Source of the DNA: DTU013 sp964490975 | GTDB lineage: Bacteria; Bacillota; Clostridia; Acetivibrionales; DTU013 | NCBI GenBank assembly: GCA_964490975.1 | Contig: CAZBEQ010000012.1 | Location: 14,036-78,035, forward strand | Direction of reading: 5' to 3' | DNA length: 64,000 nucleotides | Shown here: positions 22,904 through 31,251 of the stretch, one piece after another | Numbering within the stretch: position 1 is the first letter of the stretch | How the letters are laid out: every line of letters starts with the position of its first letter | Program-made: the position numbers and the translations under genes | The notes under the pieces: generated by a model | What the model was told of the DNA's origin: nothing | Database searches by the model: none | Seen by the model: the letters and a program-made list of their open reading frames with translations, nothing else

Positions 22904-25274
22904 ATGGCCAGAAGCTGCGGAGCACGTCTCTGAGACGGCAGCCATCGGAGGCTCTGGGAATAGGGCTCCATTCCGATGGGAGCAGCTCACGGTAAATGTG
23001 GTATGAGAACCGCTCATCGAGCAGTATCACAACGCCCATATCCTCCTCTGTACGGATAACACGGCCAGCAGCCTGCAGTACACGGTTTATGCCCGGGTAT
23101 GTATAGGCGTATTCGAAACCATTTCCGGACTGCTCGTCGAAATGTCTTCGGATGATGTTTCTCTCATTACAGATCTGGGGCAGGCCTACGCCAACTACTA
23201 TTGCGCCTGAAAGCCTGTCACCTGTCAGGTCGATACCTTCTCCGAAAACGCCGCCCATGACAGCAAACCCAACAAGGCTAGTCTCGCCGATGCTTTCAAA
23301 CTCAAGCAGGAACGCCTGCCTTGCCGCCTCTGACATTCCGGGCGTTTGGTACAGTGTTCGTATACCATGACTTATTTCCATAAATCTGTAATAGACTGCA
23401 TTCAGGTATTCAAAGGATGGGAAAAATACCATATAGTTACCGCTTTTAGCCTTGACTGTCTCAAGTACTGCTTTAGCAACGCTGTCGTAGGAGAACTGTC
23501 TTGTTTTGTATTTTGTCGATATTGAGTCGTCTATGTAAACACAAAGGTTTTCCTTTGGAAAGGGAGAAGGAATAGCCAGTGAATTTGCATCGCCGCCGCT
23601 TAACATTCCTATAAAATAATCCATTGGTGATAAAGTCGCTGAAAACAACACTGAAGCCTTGCCCCTGTTCATTGCGTCCCGAAGCAGCTTTGACGGGTCT
23701 ATGCAGAATAGCTTGATCTTGAAATCAGATGAAGACTTGTCAAAGCATGTGACATATCTTTCATCATACAGCTCTGTTATCTTCATAAAGTGAAGGCTGT
23801 CATAATAGATATCCAGAAGAGTATCCATAAATGATACCGGAGGGTTCCTTGACAGCCAGTTATCCAGAATGCCTGTAAAGCCTTCCAAAAGACTGTGGAG
23901 CTCATCGGGCCGGGCCCTTCTTACACGGTAAAAGCCCTTTCCCTGGTCGTCGTCTTCTTCGGTCATAGATTTAGAGAGTTCAAGAAAATACCTGTATATC
24001 CTGTCCACTGTATCATATATTTCCGGGAGCTCTTCCTTTGCGGCTTTTTTAAGCCTGAAGAACGAGCGCTTTGAAAGCTCAGCCGAATACATGTCCCTTG
24101 CCCTGTCCACCAGGTTGTGCGCTTCGTCTACCAGAAAGCAATAGTCGCCTTTCTTTGTAAAATACCTTTTCAGATATACCCTGGGGTCAAAGAGATAGTT
24201 ATAGTCACAGATAATAACGTCACAAAGGAGGGACAGATCAAGTGACAGTTCGAACGGACAGACCTCATGTTTCTTTGCGTACCTTTCTATAGTCTGCCTG
24301 TCCAGAGAGTCCTCCTGCAATGCATCTGCGACCGCTTTTTTTATCTTGCCGAAATAATTTCTCGTGTATTCGCAGTTATCTGCATTGCATATCTGTTCAC
24401 TGCAAAAGCAGACCTTTTCTTTTGCGGTTATGGTCACTGACTTTATGCTCAAACCCTTTGCCCTCATGTCGGCAAGGGATTTTTCTGCAAGTCCCCTCGT
24501 CGTTGTTTTGGCGGTCAGATAGAATATCTTTGATACAAGGCCGTCTCCAAGCGCCTTGACGGCAGGGTATAAGGATGCGATCGTCTTGCCTGTGCCGGTA
24601 GGGGCCTGGGCAAATAACAGCTCGCTGTTTTCAATAGTATCGTATACATTCTCTATAAGCTCCAGCTGATCCTGCCTGTATGAGGCATATGGAAAGTCCA
24701 GCCGGCTGATGGAGCTGTCCCTGACGATGCCTTGATTGTTTATAGCTTCCTGCCATGCGAGGAAGTCTCTGACCATAGGCATGAAAAACTCTTCCAGGGA
24801 ATCAAAGCTATAAAGGTCTATAAAGGATTTCTCCTGTTTGTTGTCCAGCTGAAAATAGGTAAGGCGTATGGCAACATATTCAAGCCCGCTTATCCGGGAC
24901 AGCATATATGCGTAGCATTTGGCCTGCGCCCAGTGGAGTGGATTGTAATCATGCTCAATGCTGTCCAGGGGGAGAGTTGTAGTTTTTATCTCATGTATCG
25001 TGATACCGGAGGCATCCTTCAGCAAGCCGTCTATCCTGCCGCTAACCTCCAGAAGCAATTGGGTGCCCTCCAGCCGGAAGGAAACAGGCACTTCGGCCTC
25101 ATAAGTGTCATTACCTGAAAGACCTTCCTTTACCAGCTTTCTGACAGCAGCATGACCTCTTGTACCTTCAACAGCTCTTGACGGTGAATAACCGCCTGCC
25201 GTAAGGTCGCCTGACTGGAGTGAGTATTCGATCAACTCCTGGACTGAGACGCTAATTGTTTTTTTGTTTTCCAT
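22902..25274 (-). CDS. PD-(D/E)XK nuclease fused to XPD/DinG-like Fe-S helicase
   Basis: 790 residues. The N-terminal part (about 1-190) has a RecB/Cas4-type nuclease core: His41, Asp82 (GRIDGLL), Glu95 and Lys97 (HEIKTT). A superfamily 2 helicase of the XPD/DinG class follows: Walker A APTGTGKT at 224-231, an inserted Cys cluster (Cys291, 296, 301, 339 are candidates) and a DEAH box at 383-386, then the C-terminal helicase motifs ending in QAAGRVIRTEEDMG. It probably unwinds and trims damaged or branched DNA 5'-3'. The start 25274 is the first Met at the homologous region with AAGGTG upstream; the longer frame runs into the engB gene. Confidence 0.85.
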   Translation of the reverse strand: MENKKTISVSVQELIEYSLQSGDLTAGGYSPSRAVEGTRGHAAVRKLVKEGLSGNDTYEAEVPVSFRLEGTQLLLEVSGRIDGLLKDASGITIHEIKTTTLPLDSIEHDYNPLHWAQAKCYAYMLSRISGLEYVAIRLTYFQLDNKQEKSFIDLYSFDSLEEFFMPMVRDFLAWQEAINNQGIVRDSSISRLDFPYASYRQDQLELIENVYDTIENSELLFAQAPTGTGKTIASLYPAVKALGDGLVSKIFYLTAKTTTRGLAEKSLADMRAKGLSIKSVTITAKEKVCFCSEQICNADNCEYTRNYFGKIKKAVADALQEDSLDRQTIERYAKKHEVCPFELSLDLSLLCDVIICDYNYLFDPRVYLKRYFTKKGDYCFLVDEAHNLVDRARDMYSAELSKRSFFRLKKAAKEELPEIYDTVDRIYRYFLELSKSMTEEDDDQGKGFYRVRRARPDELHSLLEGFTGILDNWLSRNPPVSFMDTLLDIYYDSLHFMKITELYDERYVTCFDKSSSDFKIKLFCIDPSKLLRDAMNRGKASVLFSATLSPMDYFIGMLSGGDANSLAIPSPFPKENLCVYIDDSISTKYKTRQFSYDSVAKAVLETVKAKSGNYMVFFPSFEYLNAVYYRFMEISHGIRTLYQTPGMSEAARQAFLLEFESIGETSLVGFAVMGGVFGEGIDLTGDRLSGAIVVGVGLPQICNERNIIRRHFDEQSGNGFEYAYTYPGINRVLQAAGRVIRTEEDMGVVILLDERFSYHIYRELLPSEWSPIPRASDGCRLRDVLRSFWP

Positions 25275-25383
25275 GGCGCACCTTAAAAAGAAGTAATTAT
25301 TCATTTGCATTATACAAACCTGTATTTTCAAGTATAATATACTTGTTGGCCAATGAAAAGGTAAAATAAGGAGAGAATATATC

Positions 25384-26001
25384 GTGGATATAAACAAGGC
25401 AAGATACGAGCTTACAGCAGTGAAGCCCGACCAGTATCCCACAGTGGAAATACCTGAGATAGCATTCGTAGGCAGGTCAAATGTAGGAAAATCATCTATT
25501 ATCAACACACTTTTGAACAGGAGAGGTCTTGCGAGGGTTTCGTCAGAACCCGGAAAGACGAGAGGGATCAACTTTTACAATATCGATGACACAATGTATT
25601 TTGTTGACTTGCCGGGCTATGGCTTTGCAAAGGTCTCAAAGGATGAAAAAGCCTCATGGGGCAGGATGATCGAAACTTACCTTAATCAAAGAAAGCAGTT
25701 GAAAATGGTATTGATGCTTGTAGATATCAGGCACCAGCCGACAGCTGATGACAGGATGATGTATGATTGGATAGCCGAAAGAGGCTTGACTCATCTTGTT
25801 ATTGCTACGAAAGCAGACAAGATATCACGCGGACAGGTACAAGGCAAACTGTCCGAAATAAGAAAGGCGCTGCAAATCAAGGCCGGTGCGGGACTTGTCG
25901 CATATTCTTCGGAAACGAAGCAGGGAAGGGATCAGGTTTGGAATGAGCTTGAAAGGGCTACTATTGAACAGGCTGTGCTCACTCCTCCCGCTATTGATTA
26001 G
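25384..26001 (+). CDS. engB: Ribosome-biogenesis GTPase YsxC/EngB
   Basis: This essential GTPase acts late in assembly of the 50S subunit. The 205 residues carry the circularly ordinary GTPase motifs: G1 GRSNVGKSS (30-38), G2 Thr in GKTRGINFY, G3 DLPGYGFA, G4 TKAD and G5-like YSSETKQG. The start is GTG at 25384 after AAGGAG. The 109-base space to the divergent helicase gene contains a 17-base palindrome CAAGTATAATATACTTG with a TATAAT in it, a possible -10 box. Confidence 0.95.
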   Translation: MDINKARYELTAVKPDQYPTVEIPEIAFVGRSNVGKSSIINTLLNRRGLARVSSEPGKTRGINFYNIDDTMYFVDLPGYGFAKVSKDEKASWGRMIETYLNQRKQLKMVLMLVDIRHQPTADDRMMYDWIAERGLTHLVIATKADKISRGQVQGKLSEIRKALQIKAGAGLVAYSSETKQGRDQVWNELERATIEQAVLTPPAID

Positions 26002-26049
26002 CATGGAATAACCGTTATGGAATGACTGGCCTAAAGTGACCAGTGTAGA

Positions 26050-26562
26050 ATGATGATTATGAAGATATATTCGTTTGACCCTATAGCTGATAAAAACTGC
26101 AAAGTACTCATCCTTGGAACGATGCCGGGCGTTATGTCGCTTAAAAAGCAACAGTATTACGGCTTTGAGCGGAATGCGTTCTGGAGGATAGTTTACAAGC
26201 TGTTTGATTGCGAACCGGATGAGGATTACCGGATGCGAAAAGAATTTCTACTAAGGCACGGTATTGCATTGTGGGATGTACTTAAAGCGTGTGAGCGTGA
26301 GGGCAGCAGCGACAGCGATATAAGAAACCCGGAGCCAAACGATTTTAAAGGCTTATATAAAATGTATCCTTCAATAAAGCATGTGTGTTTCAACGGCGGA
26401 CCCGCTGCCAGACTATATCAACGCAATATTATATTTAACGGGGTAGCGGCGGAGCAAGAATTGATATTTTACAATTTGCCATCAACGAGTCCGGCTTATA
26501 CGATACCATTTGAAAAAAAGCTTGAACAGTGGAAGTTGGTACGAAGCCTTTTGGGTAATTAA
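26050..26562 (+). CDS. DNA-deoxyinosine (hypoxanthine) glycosylase, UDG superfamily
   Basis: 170 residues. The motifs fit the family-6 uracil-DNA-glycosylase-like enzymes that remove hypoxanthine: VLILGTMPGVMSLKKQQYYG with FERNAFWRI, ALWDVLKACEREGSSDSDIR, FNGGPAARLY and the closing LPSTSPAY. Its job would be repair of deaminated adenine in DNA, which fits its place two genes after exonuclease III, with a helicase/nuclease between. No strong ribosome site is seen; Met at 26050, 26053 or 26059 may be used. Confidence 0.88.
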   Translation: MMIMKIYSFDPIADKNCKVLILGTMPGVMSLKKQQYYGFERNAFWRIVYKLFDCEPDEDYRMRKEFLLRHGIALWDVLKACEREGSSDSDIRNPEPNDFKGLYKMYPSIKHVCFNGGPAARLYQRNIIFNGVAAEQELIFYNLPSTSPAYTIPFEKKLEQWKLVRSLLGN

Positions 26563-26709
26563 AGTTGAACCCTCTAGTCAAATGGCTGATAATGTCATCT
26601 ATTTTTAAGGATTCTGTAACCAAAAACCACCAAGTTTTTGTTATAATTAAAATAGCTATAAATTTTATGTACATAAGCTTACCGTTTACAAATGAGAAGG
26701 AGGTAAGAC

Positions 26710-27282
26710 ATGAAACTCAGATTTAAAATTGCAACTACTGCGCTTATTGCTCTTCTTGTAATTTCATTGAGTATCAATATTGTATCTGCAGTAAACCAGT
26801 CGGCCGTTCCGGGCTCCGATCAGGATCCTATAGTGAGTAAGAGCTATGTGGATGCTGCTTTTAAAGAGTTATCCACCCAAATTCAGACGCTCATTGAACA
26901 AAATGATATATTAAAAAGTCAAAATACTCAATTAACGGCAGAATTGGCTAATCAACAAAAAACAATAAAGACACTTCAGGATGAGATCAATGCATTGAAA
27001 TCCAGCACAGCGTCGGCCAGCTCCGGTACTTCCACCGGGAGCGGAACAGGCGAAGCACAAACACCTGCAGCCCAGAAACCTGCGGCTTCATTGGGCAAGG
27101 GAGTTATAAATACGGCTGTGCTCAATTTGAGATCCAAGCCTAATACCACTTCATCGATCCTAGGTAAACTTCTGAAAAATGATACTGTCACTATTGTTTC
27201 AAAAAGTGATGGTTGGTACAAAATAACCACATCAAAAGGAAAGTCCGGATATGTTATGGCCACATTTGTGACTGCGAAGTAA
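26710..27282 (+). CDS. Secreted SH3b-domain protein
   Basis: 190 residues. An N-terminal signal peptide (hydrophobic 8-27) ends near VSA. A coiled coil runs over about residues 45-95, a Ser/Gly/Thr-rich linker follows, and the last 65 residues are a bacterial SH3 domain (VLNLRSKPNTTSSILGKLLK then GWYKITTSKGKSGYV). SH3b domains usually bind cell-wall peptides. It has no enzymatic domain. AGGAGG lies before the ATG. The DUF218 gene starts 19 bases after its stop and may be co-transcribed. Confidence 0.85.
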   Translation: MKLRFKIATTALIALLVISLSINIVSAVNQSAVPGSDQDPIVSKSYVDAAFKELSTQIQTLIEQNDILKSQNTQLTAELANQQKTIKTLQDEINALKSSTASASSGTSTGSGTGEAQTPAAQKPAASLGKGVINTAVLNLRSKPNTTSSILGKLLKNDTVTIVSKSDGWYKITTSKGKSGYVMATFVTAK

Positions 27283-27300
27283 AGGCAGGCGAAGAATGCC

Positions 27301-27924
27301 TTGGATGGATTAAGGGAAATCAAGGTAATATCAAGAGTAAAAAGGAAGTCAATATACAAGAGAGTACTTTTTGTACTGTTTGCCGTTTTCATTTTACTGT
27401 CTCTGCTTGTGATTAGCCTTATGGTGCTTGGAGGCACTCCGGATAATGAAGTAAAAACGGATTATATGCTTATACTTGGCGCGGGGCTGGATGGAGAAGC
27501 CCCCTCACTTTCGCTGCTTGAGAGGCTAAAGACAGGTTGTTCCTATTTGAAAAAATATCCGGACACTATAGTAATAGTTTCGGGAGGACAAGGTACAGCA
27601 GAGAGTATAACTGAAGCCGAGGCCATGAAACGTTACCTTATCAAAAACGGTGTAGAAAAAAATAGAATCGTAATGGAAACTAAGGCAACGAGTACCATGG
27701 AGAATTTCAGGTATACCAGACAACTGATCGAAGAGAGGTCCGGCGGAAATATTGCTGAGATAACCTTCGTAACAAATAGGTTTCATATTTTCCGTTCGAG
27801 GATGCTTGCAAAAAGAAATGGTTTAAGAGTAGCTGCACTTGCCTGCTCTGACTTTCCGGGCATCGAATCAAAGTATTTACGTGAGTATTTTGCGATTTTA
27901 AAATCTTTAATCTTCGACTGGTAA
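27301..27924 (+). CDS. YdcF/SanA-like (DUF218) membrane protein
   Basis: 207 residues. One membrane helix (about 21-43) is followed by a DUF218 domain: DYMLILGAGLDGEAPSLSLL, VIVSGGQGTAESITEAEAM, ATSTMENFRYTRQL and TFVTNRFHIFRSRML. Members such as SanA and ElyC influence the envelope barrier; the biochemical activity is unresolved. The most plausible start is TTG at 27301; the first ATG in frame (27421) would remove the membrane helix. Confidence 0.82.
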   Translation: MDGLREIKVISRVKRKSIYKRVLFVLFAVFILLSLLVISLMVLGGTPDNEVKTDYMLILGAGLDGEAPSLSLLERLKTGCSYLKKYPDTIVIVSGGQGTAESITEAEAMKRYLIKNGVEKNRIVMETKATSTMENFRYTRQLIEERSGGNIAEITFVTNRFHIFRSRMLAKRNGLRVAALACSDFPGIESKYLREYFAILKSLIFDW

Positions 27925-28261
27925 CTCAACATTCGCTCGGCTGAACAGTAATGGAACTTAAGTAAGTTGTATTTGATTTTACAATATAGCACAAAGGACT
28001 GTGAAACGAAGAAATGGTAAGTAGAAAGTGTAAGATGAGGTGTGGATGGAGGAAGTGGACCACGCTACTCGTTATTTCGATTTTAGGACACTATTTTGAG
28101 GGAAAAGTCTTGTTTCATAGATGTTTGGTCATAAAACAGGCATTTTTACAGTATGACTCCGCCCTAAAGTTGCAATAATGTGTAGTGCGGTGCGTACAAT
28201 TGAAAGTGCAATTGATGGTACAATTGAAGGTGAGAGTATAATTTCTCATCGCTTGCCATAA

Positions 28262-28345
28262 TTCAGGCTGTGGAGAAGGCGACCAGCCGGAATGTCATCG
28301 CGTCGGACCAACGAGAAGCCCATCATTTCAAGCTGGGTAAGTTAA
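28262..28345 (+). mobile_element. Right-end scrap of an IS200/IS605-type element
   Basis: The segment ending CAACGAGAAGCCCATC-ATTTCAAGCTGGGTAAGTT has the arrangement GAAGCCC, hairpin, GGGTAGTT-like tail that closes IS200/IS605 elements and the guide RNA (omega/reRNA) of TnpB. No tnpA or tnpB reading frame remains. The rest of the gap 27925-28457 has only short ORFs (for example 58 codons from 28016), direct repeats of ACAATTGAA near 28197-28227, and no recognised gene. Confidence 0.4.
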
Positions 28346-28457
28346 GTTGGAAAGTATAATTTAACAAATTGTTCAAAAAAAATTCGTAATTATAGAATAG
28401 AATATAATTAGTAACAGTTCCAGAGTATTATAGTGTATCTTGCAGGAGGTGGATAGT

Positions 28458-29756
28458 ATGGATAACAACTTTAAGTACTACAGTTTTGATAATTATGAGA
28501 GTAAGCCGCCCAAAAATAAGAGCAGTATTATGAAGTACATAGCGATCATACTTGTAACATCAATTGTCAGCAGTTCAACTGTCGGCGTAATTCTTTACAA
28601 CAAATTTTCCGCAGATCTAAAGCAGGCTGCTTTAACTGCAATGAATGCGCCTGTGATGAACGAACTGGAAGAGGGTGATCAGCAGCAAGCTGCGGCAACA
28701 GCAGGCGTTGAACAGACAGCGCAGGAAGGACCAGCTTTGAAGGATTCACTGTATGGGGACGGTAGCAGTACAAAAAATATTAAAACGACAGCTTTGACAA
28801 AAGGCTCTGATGTAACGGCTATCGCAAAAGAGGCAGGCCCAGCTATTGTTGGTATCAGGATGACTATATCCGGGACCAGGTATAATTACTTCGGCAGTAC
28901 TAATACCCAGGTAGGAGAAGGCTCTGGTATAATCATAAGAAAAGATGGTTATATAATGACAAATTATCATGTGGTTTATGGAGCAGACCCGAAGAACGGT
29001 ACCAGTAGCAAAACGATACTCGAAGTTTTTCTGCCGGATGGAAGGGAAGCAAAGGCCGAGTTTAAAGGCGGCGATGAGAAAACAGATCTTGCGGTTATTA
29101 AGATAGATCTGGAAAACCTTCCCACGGCTGAAATCGGGGATTCCTCGAAGCTGCAGGTAGGAGAACTGGCAGTAGCAATAGGAAATCCATTAGGCATGGA
29201 GTTCGCAGGCTCTGTAACTGTAGGTGTGATCAGTGCCCTTAACAGAACTATGGAGGTTGATGACAGGACACTTAACCTTATACAAACTGATGCGGCTATA
29301 AATGAAGGCAATAGTGGAGGAGCCCTTTTGAACTCTCAGGGCCAGGTGATAGGCATCAATTCGGTCAAAGTAGCGGCGTCAGGAGTTGAGGGACTCGGAT
29401 TTGCTATCCCGGTCAATGATGCATGGCCGATAGTTGAGCAGCTGATCAAATATGGCTATGTAAAGGGAAGACCGCTTATTGGGATTTCCGGTAGGGAGAT
29501 ATCCAGTGTATATGCGAGCTATTATGGCCTGACGGAGGGTATCTATATAACGGATGTAACAATAGGAAGCGGAGCAGATAAAGCCGGTATCAAACCAGGA
29601 GACATTATTGTCTCTATGGCGGGGAAAACGATCGAGACTATCAATGATCTGGATAAGGTAAAGGAAGCCTATAAGCCGGGTGACACCGTGACGGTCGTAG
29701 TAAACCGCGATGGTAAAAAGATTAGTATGAAACTTACTTTTAGTGAGGAAATATAA
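28458..29756 (+). CDS. HtrA/DegP-like membrane-anchored serine protease
   Basis: 432 residues. A cytoplasmic N-terminus and a single membrane helix (about 26-48) place the protease outside the membrane. The catalytic triad is His171 (NYHVV), Asp210 (TDLAVI) and Ser286 (GNSGGAL). A C-terminal PDZ domain (about 340-425) would bind exposed C-termini. HtrA proteins degrade misfolded secreted proteins. AGGAGG (28444-28449) fixes the start at 28458; an earlier in-frame codon at 28440 is not favoured. A strong shared terminator follows. Confidence 0.92.
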   Translation: MDNNFKYYSFDNYESKPPKNKSSIMKYIAIILVTSIVSSSTVGVILYNKFSADLKQAALTAMNAPVMNELEEGDQQQAAATAGVEQTAQEGPALKDSLYGDGSSTKNIKTTALTKGSDVTAIAKEAGPAIVGIRMTISGTRYNYFGSTNTQVGEGSGIIIRKDGYIMTNYHVVYGADPKNGTSSKTILEVFLPDGREAKAEFKGGDEKTDLAVIKIDLENLPTAEIGDSSKLQVGELAVAIGNPLGMEFAGSVTVGVISALNRTMEVDDRTLNLIQTDAAINEGNSGGALLNSQGQVIGINSVKVAASGVEGLGFAIPVNDAWPIVEQLIKYGYVKGRPLIGISGREISSVYASYYGLTEGIYITDVTIGSGADKAGIKPGDIIVSMAGKTIETINDLDKVKEAYKPGDTVTVVVNRDGKKISMKLTFSEEI

Positions 29757-29766
29757 AAAACAATAA

Positions 29767-29794
29767 AAAACCCCGGGGTCAGACCTCGGGGTTT
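29767..29794. terminator. Bidirectional terminator between htrA and murA
   Basis: A hairpin AAAACCCCGGGGT/ACCTCGGGGTTT with a short loop, T on one side and A on the other. It serves two convergent genes. Confidence 0.85.
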
Positions 29795-29828
29795 AAATTC
29801 GCCTTTATTTTATTTTTTTGAGGCTTGA

Positions 29829-31112
29829 CTAAATCATTGCTTCGCTTTCGTTCATATTTTCGCCTGCCAGCATAGAAATATCAGCGCCAAGCTGTTTGAA
29901 ATCCCTTACGATATCTTCATAGCCACGCTCTATATGCTCGACCCCTGTGATCCTTGTGGTACCTTCTGCCATAAGTCCGGCAAGCACCAGCGCAGTTCCG
30001 GCCCTGATGTCACCGGCATGTACCCAGGTTCCCGAAAGCTGCCTGTGACTGTTGATCCTGGCAATGCCGTTCTTTACTGCTATATCTGCACCCATTCTGT
30101 TGAGCTGGTCGCAGTGATTGAAGCGTTTTGGATAAATACGGTCGGATATGGTGCTTCTGCCCATGGCTTTGAGCAGCAGAACTGTTACGGGCTGCTGAAA
30201 ATCACTTTCAAACATTGGGTATTTGCCTGTGCGTATCCTTGTGGCTTTTATCCTGCCTTGACCATATGCTGTTATACTGCTTTCGGTCTGTTCAAAAGAA
30301 AGCCCTATTTCTGTCAGCTTGGCCATACATGGTTCAAGATGCTCAGGCAGGACATCCTCGAGAATAATTGTACTGCCTGTTATACCGGCGCCTATCAGAT
30401 ATGCCCCGGCTATGAGCCTGTCAGGGGCGCAGGAGTGAACACAGCCGCCGAGCTGACGCACTCCATGGATGCGTATCGTATCCGTACCTGCCCCGTATAC
30501 TCTGGCACCCATTTTATTTAGCATGACTGCAGTATCTACGACTTCAGGGTCCTTTGCCGCATTGTAAAGTGTGGTCTTGCCGTTGGCAAGGACTGCTGCG
30601 AGCATTACATTGATCGTAGCTCCGCAGGTGACTACATCAAAAAATATCTCAGCCCCGGTTAAGCTGTCAGCTTCGAGCAGATAATGATCCTCATACATTT
30701 CCGCCTTTGCTCCAAGAGCCTTCAGACCTTTAAGATGCTGATCTATTGGCCGGGACACAAAATTATCTCCACCGGGATAACCTATTGATACCTTGTGGTG
30801 CTTTGCCAGTAAAGCGCCGGCAAAATAGTAGGCTGCACGGAAGGAGGATGAAAGCTTCGGTTCGATCTGCGCCGTATGAATACTACGGGGATCAATAATA
30901 TATGTTCCTTCTGCTTTTTCATATGTAGCGCCAATACTGCTTAATATCTGAAATACGATCCTTATATCTGAAATTTCTGGTATGTTTGAAATATGTACAG
31001 GTTCATCAGCCAGGCAACTGGCTGCCAGCAATGCAAGCGAGCTGTTTTTTGAACCGGGGGCTTTGATCCTGCCATTTAGTGGTTTGGAGCTGTTTACTTC
31101 AAGCCATCTCAT
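29829..31112 (-). CDS. murA: UDP-N-acetylglucosamine 1-carboxyvinyltransferase (MurA), Asp variant
   Basis: MurA transfers enolpyruvate from PEP to UDP-GlcNAc, the first committed step of peptidoglycan synthesis. The 427 residues follow the family: Lys22 (GSKNSS), Arg92, the active loop GGDNFVSRPIDQHLKGL, the SDFQQP aspartate and DIRAG arginine near the end. The loop cysteine that fosfomycin alkylates (Cys115 in E. coli) is replaced by Asp116, as in naturally fosfomycin-resistant MurA enzymes. The start is taken at 31112 (MRWLEV); the frame extends 20 codons upstream without a ribosome site. It might be a second MurA paralogue. Confidence 0.88.
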   Translation of the reverse strand: MRWLEVNSSKPLNGRIKAPGSKNSSLALLAASCLADEPVHISNIPEISDIRIVFQILSSIGATYEKAEGTYIIDPRSIHTAQIEPKLSSSFRAAYYFAGALLAKHHKVSIGYPGGDNFVSRPIDQHLKGLKALGAKAEMYEDHYLLEADSLTGAEIFFDVVTCGATINVMLAAVLANGKTTLYNAAKDPEVVDTAVMLNKMGARVYGAGTDTIRIHGVRQLGGCVHSCAPDRLIAGAYLIGAGITGSTIILEDVLPEHLEPCMAKLTEIGLSFEQTESSITAYGQGRIKATRIRTGKYPMFESDFQQPVTVLLLKAMGRSTISDRIYPKRFNHCDQLNRMGADIAVKNGIARINSHRQLSGTWVHAGDIRAGTALVLAGLMAEGTTRITGVEHIERGYEDIVRDFKQLGADISMLAGENMNESEAMI

Positions 31113-31251
31113 TTGTTTTCCCGCTTTCTTTTTGATAATAGTGTAACTAACTTTTATTATACCCGTAATCATTGAAAATGTTAAACATATTTTTTACATA
31201 ATACTCAAAAAAGTGCTAGAAAATGCTAGAAAAACATGGCAAAACGTAATT

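Noticed and set aside
25275..25571. N-terminal extension of the helicase
   Set aside because: It overlaps the engB start on the other strand and has no homology or ribosome site.
28016..28192. 58-codon ORF in the 27925-28457 gap
   Set aside because: No ribosome site and no recognisable similarity; the composition looks non-coding.
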